Assembly: GCA_035624455.1 (NCBI GenBank)
Contig: DASPRM010000025.1
Span: 124,001-188,000, forward strand
Reading direction: 5' to 3'
DNA from: Terriglobales bacterium
GTDB taxonomy: Bacteria; Acidobacteriota; Terriglobia; Terriglobales; Acidobacteriaceae
DNA length: 64,000 nucleotides
Below, piece by piece: positions 14,332-22,947 of the stretch (its first letter is position 1; the number at the start of each line of letters is the position of its first letter). The notes beneath the pieces were generated by a model. That model saw only the letters and a list, made by a program, of their open reading frames with translations. It was not told where the DNA came from and searched no databases. The position numbers and the translations under genes were made by a program.

Positions 14332-17019
14332 GTGCCTGACGATTCATCTCGTCCGAACATTCAGACCGCGCCCCAGCTTCTGAAACCCGAGCTTCTGAAG
14401 CGGCCGCGGTCTCCCATGCTGCCGGCCGCGGTGGCGTTCGCTTCCGGCATTGTGTTCGCCTGCTACTGTTGGCGCCCAATTCTCTGGCTCATAGCCGGCG
14501 CGGTTCTGCTCTGTGTTTTCGGGTTTTACTTCCTGGCGCGACGACCGTGGGCGAGTCTTTCGCTCGCGCTCGTGGTGCTGTCGTTACTTGGCGCGCTTGC
14601 ATTGCAAGGAGCGCATCTGGCGCAGGCAGCCAGAGGCCGGCAGAACGGAGTTGCCCCGTTCGCGACTGGCGAAGAAGTGCTGATCAGAGCTCACGTGCTG
14701 CGTGACGCAACTCTGAGAGTCGCAGCCGCGAACGGAGTTCCGCGACGCCTTAATGAAGATCGCCAGATGGTGGATGTGGAGAGCGAGACCATCGGACTTG
14801 CAGGAGCCGAACATCCTGCCGCAGGAGGAATCCGGATGTCCGTTTACCGGCCCCGGAAAGCCGCGTCGCCACACTCGCCGCATGGGGAGCAGGTTACTCT
14901 GGTCAAGCCACTGAATTATGGTGAGCGCATTCGTTTTCCGGTCAAACTGCGCGAGCCGCGAAATTTTCGCAATACCGGCGCCTTCGATTATCAGGCATAT
15001 CTTGCGCGCGAGAATATCTTCGCGCTTGGCTCTGTAAGTGCCGACAAAATCGAACCGCTTCCCGGCTTCTCTGGCACGCTCCCGGGGCAATGGCAGAATC
15101 GCACGCGCCGCAGCGTGCTGCACATGGTGCACACCATCTGGCCACCCGAGCAAGCTTCACTGATGGATGCCATGCTCATCGGGGAACGGGTTTACATCGA
15201 ACGCGAATTGAACACCGACTTTCAGCGTTCGGGGACCTACCACCTGCTGGTGGTCTCGGGAATGAACGTGGCGATCCTCGCGTTTGTAGTGTTCTGGCTG
15301 CTGCGCCGGCTGCGCCTGGGCGAATGGAGCGCATCGCTGCTTACTGTAATTCTGTCTGCGTTCTATGCGTTCGTCTGCGACGGTGGTGCGCCCATTTTAC
15401 GGGCCACGCTGATGCTCTGCATATATCTAGGAGCGCGATTGCTGTACCGAAATCGCTCACCTCTGAATGCGGTGGGAGCGGCCGCCCTGTTCGTGTTGGT
15501 GGCAGATCCGCCGGCGCTTTTTGACGCCAGTTTCCAGATGACGTTTCTTTCTGTCCTGGTGATCGGGGGACTTGGAATACCGCTGCTGGAGCGGACCTCG
15601 CAGCCATGGAAAAGCGCGCTGCGGCTGCTGGAGTCCACGAGCTACGATCTCACGCTGGCGCCTCGCCTGGCGGAATTCCGTGTAGGGCTGCGAACCCTCG
15701 GGGAGCGCCTGAGCAGCGGCTTCGGTCGGCCAATCTCGAAATTCGCCGTCGTGAAATCGGTCTCGGCGGCTTTGTCCATCTATGAAGTCCTGCTGATTTC
15801 CGCGCTCATGCAAGTCACGATGGCGCTGCCGATGGCAGCGTATTTTCATCGCGCAACGTTGCTGGCGCTGCCGGCGAATGCAGCCGCGCTTCCTTTAGCG
15901 GAAGTGTTGATGCCAGCATCAGTCGCGGCATTAGGACTGGGCTATGTTTCTCGCTTTCTCGCGATCGTCCCGGCGTGGGTTGCCGGATGGTCGCTGGAGG
16001 GAATCACCAGCACAGTACGCTGGCTGGGAGGTCCGCATGCTTCCGACGTGCGCGTTGCCGACCCCACACTGGCAACTTCTCTGTTGGCTGCTTCCGCGTT
16101 TTTGTTCGCAATGGCCACGGTGTGGAGACGGCGGAGGTGGGTAGTTGCCGGGTTGGGAACGCTTGCTGCCAGCGCCGTGTGGATCGTGGCCTTCCCCGCA
16201 CCTCCACAGATTCGCGCCCACGTGCTGGAGTTCACAGCCATCGATGTCGGCCAGGCAGATTCGACTCTGCTAGTGTCGCCTGAAGGGAAGTCGCTGCTGA
16301 TCGATGCGGCGGGTCCGTTGGGCAACAGCAGTTCGGAATTTGATTTCGGAGAGAATGTGGTTTCGCCGTACTTGTGGTCCCGGAGTTTTTCGCGGCTCGA
16401 CGCGGTGATGGTCACGCACGCCCATTCCGACCACATTGGAGGCATGCGGTCGGTGATCCAGAATTTTCGTCCGCGCGAACTGTGGATCGGACCCAATGCT
16501 GACATAGAGCCGGTGCGAGCTCTGTATAACCAGGCGGAAAAGTTGCACATGAAGGTCCGCTATCTGCTTGCCGGCGACGAATTTACCTGGGGTGGTGCCG
16601 AGATTCGGGTGCTCTCTCCTCCGCGCGACTGGAGACCCTCGGCCCAGGTGCGCAACAGCGACTCCCTGGCACTCGAAATCACTTACGGCAAGACTGCTCT
16701 GATGCTGGAGGGCGATGCCGATAGGAAGATGGAGTTGCTGATGCTGGCATTCAGGCCGCGCGCCGATCTGCTGAAGCTGGCCCATAATGGCAGCCTGACC
16801 TCAACTTCCAGCGAGCTCCTGGCAGCAGCCCAGCCGCGGTATGCGGCTATCTCAGTGGGATATCGCAACCAGTTCCATCATCCCCGCCCTGAGGTTCTGG
16901 CGCGGCTGCAAGCTGCAGGCATTGCCACTTACCGCACCGACCTGAGCGGCAGTCTCACATTCTACCTGGACGGGAATGTCGTTATTCCTCCGAAGAAGGC
17001 CCGGATTCCTCCGAACTGA
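14332..17019 (+). CDS. comEC: ComEC/Rec2 DNA-uptake channel protein
   Basis: An 895-residue polytopic membrane protein that passes single-stranded DNA across the inner membrane during natural transformation. It has the full three-part family layout: N-terminal helices plus OB-like DUF4131 segment (~1-270), the Competence domain ('GERVYIERELNTDFQRSGTY', 'HLLVVSGMNVAILAF'; helices to ~610), and a C-terminal metallo-beta-lactamase-like domain with 'AIDVGQADSTLLVSPEG' and the metal motif 'VTHAHSDHIGG'. The start is GTG 14332. Its 3' end overlaps the convergent DUF2007 gene by 38 bp. No other com genes are in the window. Confidence 0.95.
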   Translation: MPDDSSRPNIQTAPQLLKPELLKRPRSPMLPAAVAFASGIVFACYCWRPILWLIAGAVLLCVFGFYFLARRPWASLSLALVVLSLLGALALQGAHLAQAARGRQNGVAPFATGEEVLIRAHVLRDATLRVAAANGVPRRLNEDRQMVDVESETIGLAGAEHPAAGGIRMSVYRPRKAASPHSPHGEQVTLVKPLNYGERIRFPVKLREPRNFRNTGAFDYQAYLARENIFALGSVSADKIEPLPGFSGTLPGQWQNRTRRSVLHMVHTIWPPEQASLMDAMLIGERVYIERELNTDFQRSGTYHLLVVSGMNVAILAFVVFWLLRRLRLGEWSASLLTVILSAFYAFVCDGGAPILRATLMLCIYLGARLLYRNRSPLNAVGAAALFVLVADPPALFDASFQMTFLSVLVIGGLGIPLLERTSQPWKSALRLLESTSYDLTLAPRLAEFRVGLRTLGERLSSGFGRPISKFAVVKSVSAALSIYEVLLISALMQVTMALPMAAYFHRATLLALPANAAALPLAEVLMPASVAALGLGYVSRFLAIVPAWVAGWSLEGITSTVRWLGGPHASDVRVADPTLATSLLAASAFLFAMATVWRRRRWVVAGLGTLAASAVWIVAFPAPPQIRAHVLEFTAIDVGQADSTLLVSPEGKSLLIDAAGPLGNSSSEFDFGENVVSPYLWSRSFSRLDAVMVTHAHSDHIGGMRSVIQNFRPRELWIGPNADIEPVRALYNQAEKLHMKVRYLLAGDEFTWGGAEIRVLSPPRDWRPSAQVRNSDSLALEITYGKTALMLEGDADRKMELLMLAFRPRADLLKLAHNGSLTSTSSELLAAAQPRYAAISVGYRNQFHHPRPEVLARLQAAGIATYRTDLSGSLTFYLDGNVVIPPKKARIPPN

Positions 17020-17281
17020 GTTCGCCGGCCTCGGCGTCGCCCGCGGTGCGGTAGTCCTCGATGATCTGCCGGGCGTCATCCGCTTTCTCGGACGGTACCT
17101 GCACCAGAACGCCGCCCACCCCCGGAAGGATGTCCTGGGGAGCGTCCAGCCCGGTGATAATCGATTCGATGCCGGCGCTTTCCAGCAAGCCACGCACGAT
17201 CATCGCCTCCGATTCCTCCTGCGTGTCGAACACGGGAACGAGTTCCTTTGCTTCCTGGTTGGACTTGGGTTGTGTCGCCAT
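16982..17281 (-). CDS. DUF2007-type small protein
   Basis: A 99-residue protein with the DUF2007 (putative signal-transducing protein) pattern: 'ELVPVFDTQEESEAMIVRGL', 'LESAGIES' and a glycine turn before 'GGVLVQVPSEKADDARQIIE'. The C-terminal 20 residues are acidic and Ser-rich, probably disordered. It is transcribed toward comEC and overlaps the comEC stop region, so the two transcripts are antisense at their 3' ends. Role unknown. Confidence 0.85.
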   Translation of the reverse strand: MATQPKSNQEAKELVPVFDTQEESEAMIVRGLLESAGIESIITGLDAPQDILPGVGGVLVQVPSEKADDARQIIEDYRTAGDAEAGELSSEESGPSSEE

Positions 17282-17621
17282 AATTTCTCCGTTTTGCTCC
17301 GTTTTTGCTCGAAACGCTGCATGCGAATGATACCAGCCCTGGGAAAAGACAGCATGTCACCTGACCCACCGAGGCGCCGAAATCGTGTCGATTAAATCTC
17401 TGGACTAATCCCAATGGGCCGTGTACGAAGAGTTATCTTGCGCGTCCGAGCATTCCGGCGGACGATAGCTTTAACAGGCCAAAAGGGCGCAACAGGATGG
17501 GGCGAGGAATCATCCAAAAAATAGACTGGCAAAGCCAGCGGGGAGCCAACCTTCTTGAGGCGCCGCTCGCCTTTAGGCCAATGAGCCAAGTACTGGGGAA
17601 GGAACCCCGTTTTGAGGCCAC
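17282..17621. other. Intergenic region rich in short hairpins
   Basis: No convincing gene. Several short stems lie close together: CTGGC/GCCAG around AAA, GGCG/CGCC, and GGGG/CCCC around AAGGAA just ahead of the gene at 17622. The cluster may be a structured leader of that gene. It does not match riboswitch classes I know (checked by eye for c-di-GMP, SAM, cobalamin and fluoride). Confidence 0.3.
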
Positions 17622-17885
17622 ATGGATAACTCGGACATAGGCAAATCCAATTCCGCAGAAGTCGAGGAAGAAAACCGAAAACTGCGCCGGCTGCAAATCA
17701 TGATGAGCATGGTGATGTCGGTGCTCAGCCAGGATCCCAACCTGAGCGTGGAGGAGGCAAGTGAACTCTGCGCCAGCAGCAAGCGTGCAGCTCTCGCCTT
17801 GTTTCCCGACAAGGAACTCGCCTACGATCTGATTTACCGGCCGCGGCTGCAGCGCCTCATGAATGAGCGCTTCCGCCTGCAGTAG
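17622..17885 (+). CDS. Small conserved hypothetical protein
   Basis: An 87-residue, mostly helical, charged soluble protein: 'EVEEENRKLRRLQIMMSMVM' followed by 'VLSQDPNLSVEEASELCASS' and 'ALALFPDKELAYDLIYRPRL'. The first part looks like a short coiled coil. No domain is recognised. It is convergent with the LPS operon, 13 bp from its end. Codon use is like that of the neighbours, which favours a real gene. Confidence 0.7.
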   Translation: MDNSDIGKSNSAEVEEENRKLRRLQIMMSMVMSVLSQDPNLSVEEASELCASSKRAALALFPDKELAYDLIYRPRLQRLMNERFRLQ

Positions 17886-17898
17886 AGGCTCGGCTGGG

Positions 17899-18762
17899 CT
17901 ATTTGTTCTCGATCTGTTGCAGCTTAAAGGTAAGTGTGCCCCAGAACATCCGCCCGCGCATCTGCACCGGAATCCGGCGGGAATCGTCGCTATACCAGAT
18001 CCAGACTTTCCCGCGCTTGCTGAGTGGGCCGCTCACTACTTCCGAGGAAACACGAATGCTGTTGAAGGTCCCAGCAGGAAGCTTCAGGATCTCCTTGGCC
18101 TCCACTTTGGCCTGCACTTCCACGGTTTGACCTCCGTCATTGATAGGAAACCGGTAGCTCGCGCCGGGAATCAGCGGTTGCGCGCCAAGGTAGTAGAGTC
18201 CTGAGACGACGTCGGTCACGCAGCCGGGAATGTCGTTTTCCACGCGTTTGCGCTCCTTAGTCTTCAAGTTAGTTTCGTCGAGTATGCTTTTGCGCCGCTG
18301 ATAGTTATAGGTGATGAGGCTGTCGTGGGCGCGAAAGCCTTCTTCGATGTGCTTCTTCAGGTTCTGGGAGCAGAAAGATGCCTTGTCGAATATGGAATCA
18401 AAACGGTCGTGTACCGGGTAAAGGGCAGACACCACCCCAAGTGAGTCAGCACTGCCGTGAACTTTTTGTCCACTGCTGTCGTTGCTGATTCCAAGTTTCA
18501 CCGTTCCCGCGGTCCAGATCCGCCACTCCGCGAAGTAACTGTAGGTCTCGCCGTTGGGGAAGGCGTGGTCAGGCGCTGGAGGATGAATCATGGAGAGCGG
18601 CCCGATGACAGCACCAGCGGGCGGGGCTGTGACTGGCGAAGCCGAAGAGGAATGAGACTGCCCTGGGTCCCTGCGCTGTGCCCCAAGCAGTGAAGCCAGG
18701 CTAAGCAAGGCGAGAAGCGCAACCATTCGAAACCGCTGGGGCCGCATTCGATACCCTGGCAT
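17899..18762 (-). CDS. DUF3108-domain exported protein
   Basis: A 287-residue protein with an N-terminal signal segment ('MVALLALLSLASLLGAQ') and a DUF3108-like beta-rich domain ('GETYSYFAEWRIWTAGTVKL', 'DSIFDKASFCSQNLKKHIEE', 'ILKLPAGTFNSIRVSSEVV', 'KVWIWYSDDSRRIPVQMRG'). DUF3108 proteins are envelope proteins of unknown role. The start at 18762 is chosen because its ATG overlaps the stop of the upstream gene as TGATG, giving translational coupling. It is the last gene of the LPS core operon, which suggests an envelope job. Confidence 0.85.
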   Translation of the reverse strand: MPGYRMRPQRFRMVALLALLSLASLLGAQRRDPGQSHSSSASPVTAPPAGAVIGPLSMIHPPAPDHAFPNGETYSYFAEWRIWTAGTVKLGISNDSSGQKVHGSADSLGVVSALYPVHDRFDSIFDKASFCSQNLKKHIEEGFRAHDSLITYNYQRRKSILDETNLKTKERKRVENDIPGCVTDVVSGLYYLGAQPLIPGASYRFPINDGGQTVEVQAKVEAKEILKLPAGTFNSIRVSSEVVSGPLSKRGKVWIWYSDDSRRIPVQMRGRMFWGTLTFKLQQIENK

Positions 18763-19316
18763 CAGTGTTGAAACCACAAGAGCTTGGCCACCAGCGCTGC
18801 CAGCATCGCCGCGGTGCCCATGGCAGCATTGTACTCGCGATGTTGCAGGTAGAGTTGTGAGGAAAAAGTGCCAGCGCCTTTGGTCACGTTCGCGAAACGA
18901 GGGATGAGGCGCGGAACACGGCGTGCATAGTCGGCAAATTCAGGGAAGCGCTGCCGCAGAAAAGCTTCTTCAGAGTGGATGACTGGCAGGTAGACGGTGA
19001 CGAACAGCAGCAGAAGCGCGACGACTATCCACCAGCTGCGCGCGGCGATGGCGAATCCGGCGGCGATGATCACCGAGCCAAGATACAGCGGGTTGCGCGT
19101 GTAGGCATAGGGACCGGTGGTGGTAAGCGCCTCGTTTTTTTGTACATGACCGGAAGCGGCAGCCCGCAGCAGTACCCCGCAGACTGCAACGGCGCCGCCG
19201 ACGAGGATCGATCCCCCGCTCGGACGAGCCAGGCACAAATACACAATGGCAAACAGGAAGCCAAGAGGTACGCGGGCGCGGCGTGCAATGTGGCCCCATC
19301 CGGTTTGGAAACTCAC
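18762..19316 (-). CDS. Isoprenylcysteine carboxyl methyltransferase (ICMT)/PEMT-like membrane methyltransferase
   Basis: A 184-residue integral membrane protein with about four to five helices and the ICMT/PEMT signature 'TTGPYAYTRNPLYLGSVIIA' followed by 'RFPEFADYARRVPRLIPRF'. Such proteins use SAM to methylate a lipid-associated carboxyl, amine or thiol; the bacterial substrates are mostly unknown. The start overlaps the heptosyltransferase stop (19313), and the stop overlaps the next start, so it is co-translated within the LPS operon. A lipid or LPS substituent is a reasonable but unproven target. Confidence 0.85.
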   Translation of the reverse strand: MSFQTGWGHIARRARVPLGFLFAIVYLCLARPSGGSILVGGAVAVCGVLLRAAASGHVQKNEALTTTGPYAYTRNPLYLGSVIIAAGFAIAARSWWIVVALLLLFVTVYLPVIHSEEAFLRQRFPEFADYARRVPRLIPRFANVTKGAGTFSSQLYLQHREYNAAMGTAAMLAALVAKLLWFQH

Positions 19317-20407
19317 GAAAGCTGCTCCGGATAGAGCGCAGTTTCGTTGGTGGAATGCAACTTTTCCTTCTGGCGCTGCAGCAATCCTAAAGCAGCACTC
19401 GCTACCTGCTCGGGGGTGATCTCCAGCAAGCCTTGTTCGGTTTCACGGTGATGGCTGAAGGTCGTCCGGCTGGATGAGCTCCTCAGCACCACCGCCTCCA
19501 CGCCAAACGGCCCGGTGCGCTCGGGATCGGTAGGTCCAAAAATGGCTACGACAGGTTTGCCCAGAGCTGCAGCCAGGTGCACGGGCCCGGTGTCGCCGCC
19601 GACGAAGATACGGGCACAGCGCGTCACCTCAACCAGTTCTTCGACTGAACAGAGAACCGCGTGAGCGAAGCCTGCGCTGGCCGACGCCACAGCCTGCGCC
19701 AACTCTTCTTCACCCGGGCCAAAGTTGATAACCGACGGCAATCCGTTTGCCCCCAGGATCTCGACGACACTGCCGAATCTCTCCGGAGGCCAGCGCTTGG
19801 CTCCCCAGCCCGCCCCCGGATTGACCACCGCATAGCCCTGGACGTGCAAACCGAGACGCTTCATTTGGTCAGACCACCAGTCGCGGGCTGCGCTCGTGCT
19901 GTAGAGTGACGATCGGAATTGCGGGCGAATCCTGGGCGCTACGGCCAGCGCCAATTCGACATTCTGCTCCACCACATGGCGAGCCAGCGGTCGTACCAGA
20001 TGCGTATAGAACATGGTGGCTATTTTTTCTCGTGACTGAGCAAATCCTATTCTGCGCGGAGCCCCACAGAAGCGGGCAATCAGGGAAGAGCGAATCGCAC
20101 CCTGAAAGTCCACGGCCACATCGTAGGAAATCTTGCGCAGGCCGCGAATCGCATCGAGGATCTCCTCCCAGGTTTCGTCGGATAATGGCGCACTTCGCCA
20201 GGCTTTGGTATCGACAGCGTGCACCACGTCAACACCCGATGGCAATAGCGCACGCCAGCGATCTTCGATCACCCAGCCGAGAGTGGCAGCGGGGAACGCC
20301 GCACGCAAAGTCGCGAAAGCAGCGTGAGTGTGAATGATGTCGCCCATGGAGCCTAGGCGCAATACAAGGATGCTGCGAGGCTGCATTGGCTGCCCAGTCT
20401 CCATCAA
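19313..20407 (-). CDS. GT9 heptosyltransferase (WaaC/WaaF-like)
   Basis: A 364-residue glycosyltransferase family 9 protein that adds ADP-activated heptose to the Kdo2-lipid A inner core on the cytoplasmic face. Motifs: '[20 protein letters not shown]' at the N-terminus with the catalytic Asp, '[17 protein letters not shown]' with 'IGFAQSRE', '[18 protein letters not shown]' and '[20 protein letters not shown]'. Its start overlaps rfaE2 by 4 bp. WaaC-type function is more likely than WaaF because a single copy is adjacent to waaA, but this cannot be settled from sequence. Confidence 0.92.
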   Translation of the reverse strand: MMETGQPMQPRSILVLRLGSMGDIIHTHAAFATLRAAFPAATLGWVIEDRWRALLPSGVDVVHAVDTKAWRSAPLSDETWEEILDAIRGLRKISYDVAVDFQGAIRSSLIARFCGAPRRIGFAQSREKIATMFYTHLVRPLARHVVEQNVELALAVAPRIRPQFRSSLYSTSAARDWWSDQMKRLGLHVQGYAVVNPGAGWGAKRWPPERFGSVVEILGANGLPSVINFGPGEEELAQAVASASAGFAHAVLCSVEELVEVTRCARIFVGGDTGPVHLAAALGKPVVAIFGPTDPERTGPFGVEAVVLRSSSSRTTFSHHRETEQGLLEITPEQVASAALGLLQRQKEKLHSTNETALYPEQLS

Positions 20408-20907
20408 CTCTCCTGCGAGCGGCCCGCTTGCGGCAGCTTGTTTTCGAGAATGTCAGTAACGGAATGGTCTTTGGGGTCCCCGACGATGGCTACTTGTCCG
20501 CCGCACTCGCGTACCACGTCGCGTTCGGGGACGGTCTCGACTGTGTAATCCGTACCTTTGGCGTGCACATCGGGCCGAACCTCCCGGATGATGGCTCGGA
20601 CATCAGGTTCGGAGAAAATCACCACCGCATCGACATCGGCCAGCGCAGCCAGGATTTCAGCTCTTTCGCCAGCGGGAGTAACTGGCCGATTTGTGCCTTT
20701 CAGCCGGCGCACGCTTTCATCGGAGTTCACTGCCACAAGTAGGAGATCCCCCAATTGTTTGGCGCCATGCAGGTAGCGGGTGTGGCCCACGTGCAGCAGA
20801 TCGAAGACGCCATTAGCCAGAACGATGCGGTGGCCTTCGGCACGCCAGCGGGCTGCCGTTTCTTGCAGCTCTTCGCGGCGAACTATTTTTGTTTGGGGCG
20901 TGCTCAT
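20404..20907 (-). CDS. rfaE2: D-glycero-beta-D-manno-heptose 1-phosphate adenylyltransferase
   Basis: A 167-residue nucleotidyltransferase matching the C-terminal half of HldE. The cytidylyltransferase-fold motif '[16 protein letters not shown]' (HxGH) is near residue 35, with '[19 protein letters not shown]' after it and '[20 protein letters not shown]' further on. It makes ADP-heptose from ATP and heptose 1-phosphate. The kinase half is a separate gene immediately upstream (4-bp overlap), so the bifunctional enzyme of enterics is split here, as in many other phyla. Confidence 0.93.
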   Translation of the reverse strand: MSTPQTKIVRREELQETAARWRAEGHRIVLANGVFDLLHVGHTRYLHGAKQLGDLLLVAVNSDESVRRLKGTNRPVTPAGERAEILAALADVDAVVIFSEPDVRAIIREVRPDVHAKGTDYTVETVPERDVVRECGGQVAIVGDPKDHSVTDILENKLPQAGRSQES

Positions 20908-21929
20908 TCGTGATGCGGTTTGTGCAAGAGGTCCTTCTCCAGAGCCGCCAGCAATTCCTTCTGTGTGACGGTGGCAGTACCCCGCTTCATCACCACGATT
21001 CCCCCTGCATAGTTGGCCAACCGGGCTGCTTCTTCGGTATTGGCTCCGGCGGCGATAGCGGCGGTGAGGGTGGCAATGACGGTATCGCCTGCGCCGGTTA
21101 CATCGACCACCTGGTCCTCGCCGAAGATGGGGATATCCAGAGGCTTGTGGCGGCGCGCGAAGGCCACCATTCCGTCACGGCCCCGGGTGATTACCAGCGA
21201 CTGCAGCTTCATGCGGCGCAGCAGTTCATCACCGGCAGCGAAGAGCTTTTCGCGGTCATGGCCGATTTTTATCCCCAGGGCTTCTTCCACCTCCGGTTCG
21301 TTGGGAGTCGCATAGGCGACGCCGCAATACGACAGCAGTCGATAGCGCGAATCCAGTGTGACCGGAATGCCGTCGAGCCGGCCGAGGCCCGCCAGAATCT
21401 CCGGAGTGGCGGCGCCATAACCGTAGTCGGAAATGAGTACGGCGTCGGAAACGCGGGCGTATTGACGCGCCGAGATAACCAACTCCCGCACCGTGCGCGG
21501 ATCGATGGCGCGCTCTGCTTCGCGATCGACACGTACTACTTGCTGACGAGAGGTGTGCGCCATGCCCGCAAGAATGCGTGTCTTGGTCACGGTGGGATAC
21601 CCACGCAGCTTTTGGATTCCGCTCAACGGAATGTGGCGCTGCCGGAAACTGTGCAGCAAGAGCCGCCCAGGTTCGTCGAGTCCTACGATGCCCACGGGGA
21701 GTACGTTCACTCCCAGATCGGCCAGGTTGCAGATGGCATTGCCGCCGCCGCCAGGAACTACGGTGCGTTCGCGGTGCTTGAGGATGAGTACAGGAGCCTC
21801 GCGCGATACGCGGGAGATTTCGCCGAAGACGAATTCGTCGGCCACCAGGTCGGCCAGCACGGTTACCGTCACATCGGGAAACGATTCGACGAGGTGACGC
21901 AGCCGTTCGTATTGCCGGGTCGTCTTCAT
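20904..21929 (-). CDS. rfaE1: D-glycero-beta-D-manno-heptose-7-phosphate kinase
   Basis: A 341-residue PfkB-family sugar kinase corresponding to the N-terminal half of HldE: '[20 protein letters not shown]', '[20 protein letters not shown]', and the C-terminal ATP/catalytic motif '[15 protein letters not shown]' with the GAGD aspartate. It phosphorylates heptose 7-phosphate at C1 for ADP-heptose synthesis. It overlaps rfaE2 by 4 bp. The usual 'D-x-Y-v-x-G' N-terminal motif reads '[10 protein letters not shown]', a small variation from the family. Confidence 0.92.
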   Translation of the reverse strand: MKTTRQYERLRHLVESFPDVTVTVLADLVADEFVFGEISRVSREAPVLILKHRERTVVPGGGGNAICNLADLGVNVLPVGIVGLDEPGRLLLHSFRQRHIPLSGIQKLRGYPTVTKTRILAGMAHTSRQQVVRVDREAERAIDPRTVRELVISARQYARVSDAVLISDYGYGAATPEILAGLGRLDGIPVTLDSRYRLLSYCGVAYATPNEPEVEEALGIKIGHDREKLFAAGDELLRRMKLQSLVITRGRDGMVAFARRHKPLDIPIFGEDQVVDVTGAGDTVIATLTAAIAAGANTEEAARLANYAGGIVVMKRGTATVTQKELLAALEKDLLHKPHHE

Positions 21930-21942
21930 TGGGGCAGATGGA

Positions 21943-21977
21943 AATTGTAATCGGGTAATTGGTTATCAGGTAATTGG
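21943..21977. repeat. GGTAATCGGGTAAT-type short repeat
   Basis: A degenerate tandem motif ('gtaatcgggtaattgg' then 'caggtaattgg') in the rfaE1-lpxK gap. The same motif occurs at 24331-24357 upstream of waaA. Probably an intergenic satellite-like repeat. Confidence 0.5.
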
Positions 21978-21987
21978 AAGGGCGGCA

Positions 21988-22947
21988 CTATTTGTCCCGC
22001 CGTGGCTTTACTCGCCGGTCCAAAACCTCCAACATATGATCGATCGCGCGATCGGCATCTGCCAACTCCATCTTCACCACTACTACCCGGATGGGCTCAA
22101 GGGCTGCAAAGTATCCCCCCAGGTTGACGGCGTCTTTCTCCGTCGTGATGAAGCCATCAGCCTGGCTTTGCGAGCGCAATTGCAGGAGATCGCGGACGTC
22201 CTCCTCCGTGTAGGCGTGATGATCGCGGAAACTAGCTTCCGCCACGACATCCACGCCGGCCACGCGCAGCTGGGCAAGAAATTGCGCCGGCCGGGCGATC
22301 CCACAAAACACAACCGGTCGGGAAGGAAAATCTTTCATCACAATTCCACGGCGAACCCGCCAAACCGTCTTGTTCTGGATCGGAAACTTGTCGGGAGTAG
22401 CTCCGCTGGTCAGCACCACAGCATCCGCCCGGCGCAAGGCCGAGAGCGGCTCGCGCAAACGGCCTGCCGGCAGCAGACGATCACTTGTGTCGTCCGGAGT
22501 CACCAGCACGATGTCAAAATCGCGCGCCAGTTGCCTGTGCTGGAAGCCGTCGTCGAGCAGGTGCAGACGCGGTCCGAATTGGCGTTCGGCAAATTCGCCG
22601 GCGAGATGGCGGTCTTCTCCCACAATCACTGGCACAGCGAGCTTGCGTGACATCAACAGCGGCTCGTCTCCGAACTGGGCGGGCAGGCCGCTGGGGTCAA
22701 CCAGAGCAACTCCTTTGGTCTGGCGGCGATATCCGCGGCTAAGGACGTCGAAGGCGATGCCGCGCTTCTTCAGGCACTCGCCCAGCAGAATGACGAACGG
22801 TGTTTTGCCGGCTCCTCCGACACTCAGGCTGCCAACACTGACCACCGGACCCTTAAGCGATCTGGGGCGTAAGGTACCCTTGTCGTACAGTGCGTTGCGG
22901 GTACGCACTCCGGCGCCGAACGCGGCGGAGAGCAGAGCGCTCGCCAT
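21988..22947 (-). CDS. lpxK: Tetraacyldisaccharide 4'-kinase
   Basis: A 319-residue P-loop kinase that phosphorylates the 4' position of the lipid A disaccharide precursor at the inner membrane. The Walker-type sequence 'VGSLSVGGAGKTPFVILL' lies near residue 38, followed by 'VLSRGYRRQTKGVALVD', 'GDEPLLMSRKL', 'HLLDDGFQHRQLARDFDIVL' and 'GFITTEKDAVNLG'. Length is typical. Its ATG overlaps the waaA stop as TGATG, so translation is coupled. A short repeat separates it from rfaE1. Confidence 0.95.
   Translation of the reverse strand: MASALLSAAFGAGVRTRNALYDKGTLRPRSLKGPVVSVGSLSVGGAGKTPFVILLGECLKKRGIAFDVLSRGYRRQTKGVALVDPSGLPAQFGDEPLLMSRKLAVPVIVGEDRHLAGEFAERQFGPRLHLLDDGFQHRQLARDFDIVLVTPDDTSDRLLPAGRLREPLSALRRADAVVLTSGATPDKFPIQNKTVWRVRRGIVMKDFPSRPVVFCGIARPAQFLAQLRVAGVDVVAEASFRDHHAYTEEDVRDLLQLRSQSQADGFITTEKDAVNLGGYFAALEPIRVVVVKMELADADRAIDHMLEVLDRRVKPRRDK

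Noticed and set aside
17392-17589. 65-codon open frame on the minus strand
   Set aside because: Third-position GC is near 50 percent, unlike neighbouring genes, there is no Shine-Dalgarno and no recognisable family; the region is dominated by short hairpins.
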